From: NIOZ-UU13 sp048635425
Lineage (GTDB): Bacteria; Planctomycetota; Phycisphaerae; Sedimentisphaerales; Anaerobacaceae
DNA: 15,142 nucleotides
Direction of reading: 5' to 3'
NCBI GenBank assembly: GCA_048635425.1
Contig: JAIVYN010000070.1
Coordinates: 1 to 15,142 of the forward strand
The notes below the pieces were generated by a model that was not told the DNA's origin, did no database searches, and was given only the letters and a program-made list of their open reading frames with translations. A program made the position numbers and the translations under genes. Below are positions 13,448 through 15,142 of the stretch, piece after piece; the first letter of the stretch is position 1, and each line of letters begins with the position of its first letter.

Positions 13448-15142
13448 ATGACAAACCAACACCTGAACGTCAAACTATGGACGTTGATCTTTTGCAGTCT
13501 AATGGTTGCTGCGAGAGCCGGAGGCGGGGAAGTAGGAAAGTATCTGGGGCCAGGCAGCGTGGTCCCATCGAGCGATAGCCGGATGCTGTATATCGCCTTT
13601 GCCGACGCAAAGCGGATCGCCTTCGTTAATATCCACAGCGGCAAGGTTACTCGTTCGATTGCCACACCAGCTAAACCGACCGGCCTAACGTTGAGTCCTG
13701 ATGGTCGAGAGCTCTATGTAACCTGCGCTGCTGCGCAAAGCACGCTCCTCGTTATGGATGCTGAATCCGGTAAGATAAAGACGACGATTCCAGTAGGACA
13801 CACGGCGTGCGGCCCGACGGTTACGCCCGATGGAAAACGGCTGTACGTCTGCAACCGCTTTGACAATGACGTTTCCGTGATCGACCTAAAGACCCGCAAG
13901 GAGGTAGCCAGGATATCTGCCACTCGTGAGCCGCTCGCCACAGCCATTACTCCCGACGGTAAGTCGGTGCTGATAATCAATCACCTTCCGGCCGACCGCG
14001 CCGATACATCCGATGTGGCCGCACTGGTGACAATCATTGATACACAGAGCAACGCAACAATTACGATTCGCCTTCCAAGCGGTGCATCTGGGCTGCGAGG
14101 CATTTCTGTATCTCCCGACGGCAAGTATGCCTACGTAACGCATATCCTGGCCCGCTATGAACTGCCCACAAAACAGGTGGAATACGGATGGATGAATGCC
14201 AACGCACTGAGCGTCATCGAAATGAGGGAAAAGAAGCTGCTCAGCACCGTGCTATTGGATGACATGTACTTGGGTGCAGCCAATCCGTGGGGTGTGGCCT
14301 GCACGACTAATGGGAAATGGATCTGCGTGACCCACGCGGGCACCAATGAGTTGAGCGTGATCGACGCGACAGCCCTCTTGGAGAAGCTGCTGGCGATGCC
14401 AGTGAACCCAGAGTCGAGCAAGGTGGGAGAAGTCCTATATGACGATCGGAACGAGTTATTGGACTATTTCCGCCGTCTTCGGGCTCGCCTGAAGGGCAAA
14501 AAGGAAGAAAGCGGCGAGCTCTATACCTTGGGCTCCGCTGCCGGTGTATCTAATGACCTTACCTTTCTGGCTGGCTTACGTCGGCGAATCAAGCTAAAGG
14601 GCAAGGGGCCGCGCGGAATAGCGGTCATTGGCTCTAAAGCCTATGTTGCCCAGTACTTCACTGATACATTGAGCGTAGTTCAACTTGAACCCAAATCGCC
14701 CAACATTGTCCAGGAGTTGGCGCTCGGCCCTAAGCCAAAACTGACCGACCGGCGACGTGGAGAGATGCTCTTTAACGACGCCGAATTATGCTTCCAACAC
14801 TGGCAAAGCTGCGCCAGCTGCCATCCGGATGGCCGCATGGATGGCCTTAACTGGGACCTGACCAATGACGGAATAGGCAACCTGAAAAATACCAAGAGCC
14901 TGCTCCTCAGTCACAAGACACCGCCAGTGATGAGTTCGGGGGTCCGCGCATCGGCCGAAATGGCCGTTCGGACGGGCCTCAAACATATTCTCTTCACAAA
15001 TCCTCCAGAGGAAGATGCGGCCACAATTGACACATATCTGAAGTCGGTCGAGCCGGTACCCAGCCCATACCTCGTTGACGGTCGGCTCAGCCCGGCAGCC
15101 AAGCAAGGCAAGAAGTTGTTCTTCAGCAAGGAGATCGGAAGA
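13448..15142 (+). CDS. Secreted YVTN beta-propeller protein with c-type haem domain (3' end beyond window)
   Basis: 565 residues are visible and the frame is still open at the window edge. A signal peptide (LWTLIFCSLMVAARA-GG) is followed by YVTN-type propeller blades: SPDGRELYVTCAA, TPDGKRLYVCNRFDNDVSVID, TPDGKSVLIIN, SPDGKYAYVTHIL, THAGTNELSVID, and IAVIGSKAYVAQYFTDTLSVV. From about residue 440 a cytochrome c-like domain begins with LFNDAELCFQHWQ and the haem-binding motif C455-A-S-C-H459, then TPPVMSSG and LSPAAKQGKKLFFSKE, which resembles the start of a second haem domain as in di-haem peroxidase-like proteins. Proteins of this layout are frequent in planctomycetes and are thought to be periplasmic redox or substrate-binding proteins; the actual substrate is unknown. 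ATG 13448 is the first in-frame start with a following signal peptide, but has only a weak GAAG as ribosome site. Confidence 0.85.
   Translation, partial: MTNQHLNVKLWTLIFCSLMVAARAGGGEVGKYLGPGSVVPSSDSRMLYIAFADAKRIAFVNIHSGKVTRSIATPAKPTGLTLSPDGRELYVTCAAAQSTLLVMDAESGKIKTTIPVGHTACGPTVTPDGKRLYVCNRFDNDVSVIDLKTRKEVARISATREPLATAITPDGKSVLIINHLPADRADTSDVAALVTIIDTQSNATITIRLPSGASGLRGISVSPDGKYAYVTHILARYELPTKQVEYGWMNANALSVIEMREKKLLSTVLLDDMYLGAANPWGVACTTNGKWICVTHAGTNELSVIDATALLEKLLAMPVNPESSKVGEVLYDDRNELLDYFRRLRARLKGKKEESGELYTLGSAAGVSNDLTFLAGLRRRIKLKGKGPRGIAVIGSKAYVAQYFTDTLSVVQLEPKSPNIVQELALGPKPKLTDRRRGEMLFNDAELCFQHWQSCASCHPDGRMDGLNWDLTNDGIGNLKNTKSLLLSHKTPPVMSSGVRASAEMAVRTGLKHILFTNPPEEDAATIDTYLKSVEPVPSPYLVDGRLSPAAKQGKKLFFSKEIGR

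Noticed and set aside
13315..13578. Plus-strand open frame beginning at TTG after a purine-rich stretch
   Set aside because: The GGAGGAG lies within or overlaps its start, there is no known motif, and it overlaps the well-supported YVTN gene in another frame.
1..15142. CRISPR arrays, tRNA or rRNA genes, phage genes, toxin-antitoxin pairs
   Set aside because: I looked for regularly spaced repeats, tRNA-like arms and typical small gene pairs and saw none; the only repeats are the two-copy element at 3158 and 8093 and local hairpins.

Overview
The window looks like a chromosomal segment from a planctomycete, most likely a Phycisphaerae/Sedimentisphaerales-type bacterium. The main clues are a secreted dockerin-like plus lamin-tail protein, a DUF1080 domain, a YVTN-propeller/cytochrome c protein, and generally large secreted proteins with moderate GC content. 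This assignment is inferred from gene families; no rRNA or other marker gene is present.

Layout. (1) Positions 1-605 (minus) hold the 5' part of a secreted dockerin/LTD protein with a good sigma70-like promoter. (2) Positions 606-1541 have no convincing gene. (3) Positions 1542 to about 2600 (plus) hold a heparinase II/III-like gene that has lost its 3' part. It runs directly into an IS200-type element (about 2600-3155) carrying a Y1 transposase. (4) Positions 3294-7657 (minus) hold two envelope genes. The upstream one is a 962-aa putative lipoprotein that fuses an N-terminal DUF1080 (3-keto-disaccharide hydrolase family) domain to a complete oligopeptidase B-type serine peptidase. The downstream one is a secreted propeller-like protein of unknown function. 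A short ankyrin-repeat tail relic lies between them. A 23-24 bp sequence occurs on both sides of this block (3158-3181 and 8093-8129). (5) Positions 8214-12691 (plus) form a tight three-gene DNA-repair cluster: an XPB-type SF2 helicase, a Bax1/DUF790 nuclease overlapping it by 35 nt, and a RecQ helicase 25 nt further on. (6) Positions 12651-12873 (minus) encode, in two frames, what looks like the HTH tail normally found at the C-terminus of RecQ. The tail therefore appears to have been inverted in place. (7) Positions 12874-13447 are non-coding and contain an extended -10 promoter. (8) Positions 13448-15142 (plus, cut by the window end) encode a secreted YVTN beta-propeller with a c-type haem site.

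How the parts fit. The outer genes suggest a polysaccharide- and protein-degrading, envelope-oriented lifestyle: lyase, sugar hydrolase/peptidase fusion, propellers and a dockerin-like protein. The XPB-Bax1 pair is the helicase-nuclease partnership known from archaeal nucleotide excision repair. Coupling it to RecQ in one likely operon, behind a promoter that may give a leaderless transcript and lies inside an inverted repeat, is the most system-like feature of the window. Three signs of rearrangement (IS200 with a truncated neighbour, the bracketing repeat, the inverted RecQ tail) show this is an actively reshuffled region.
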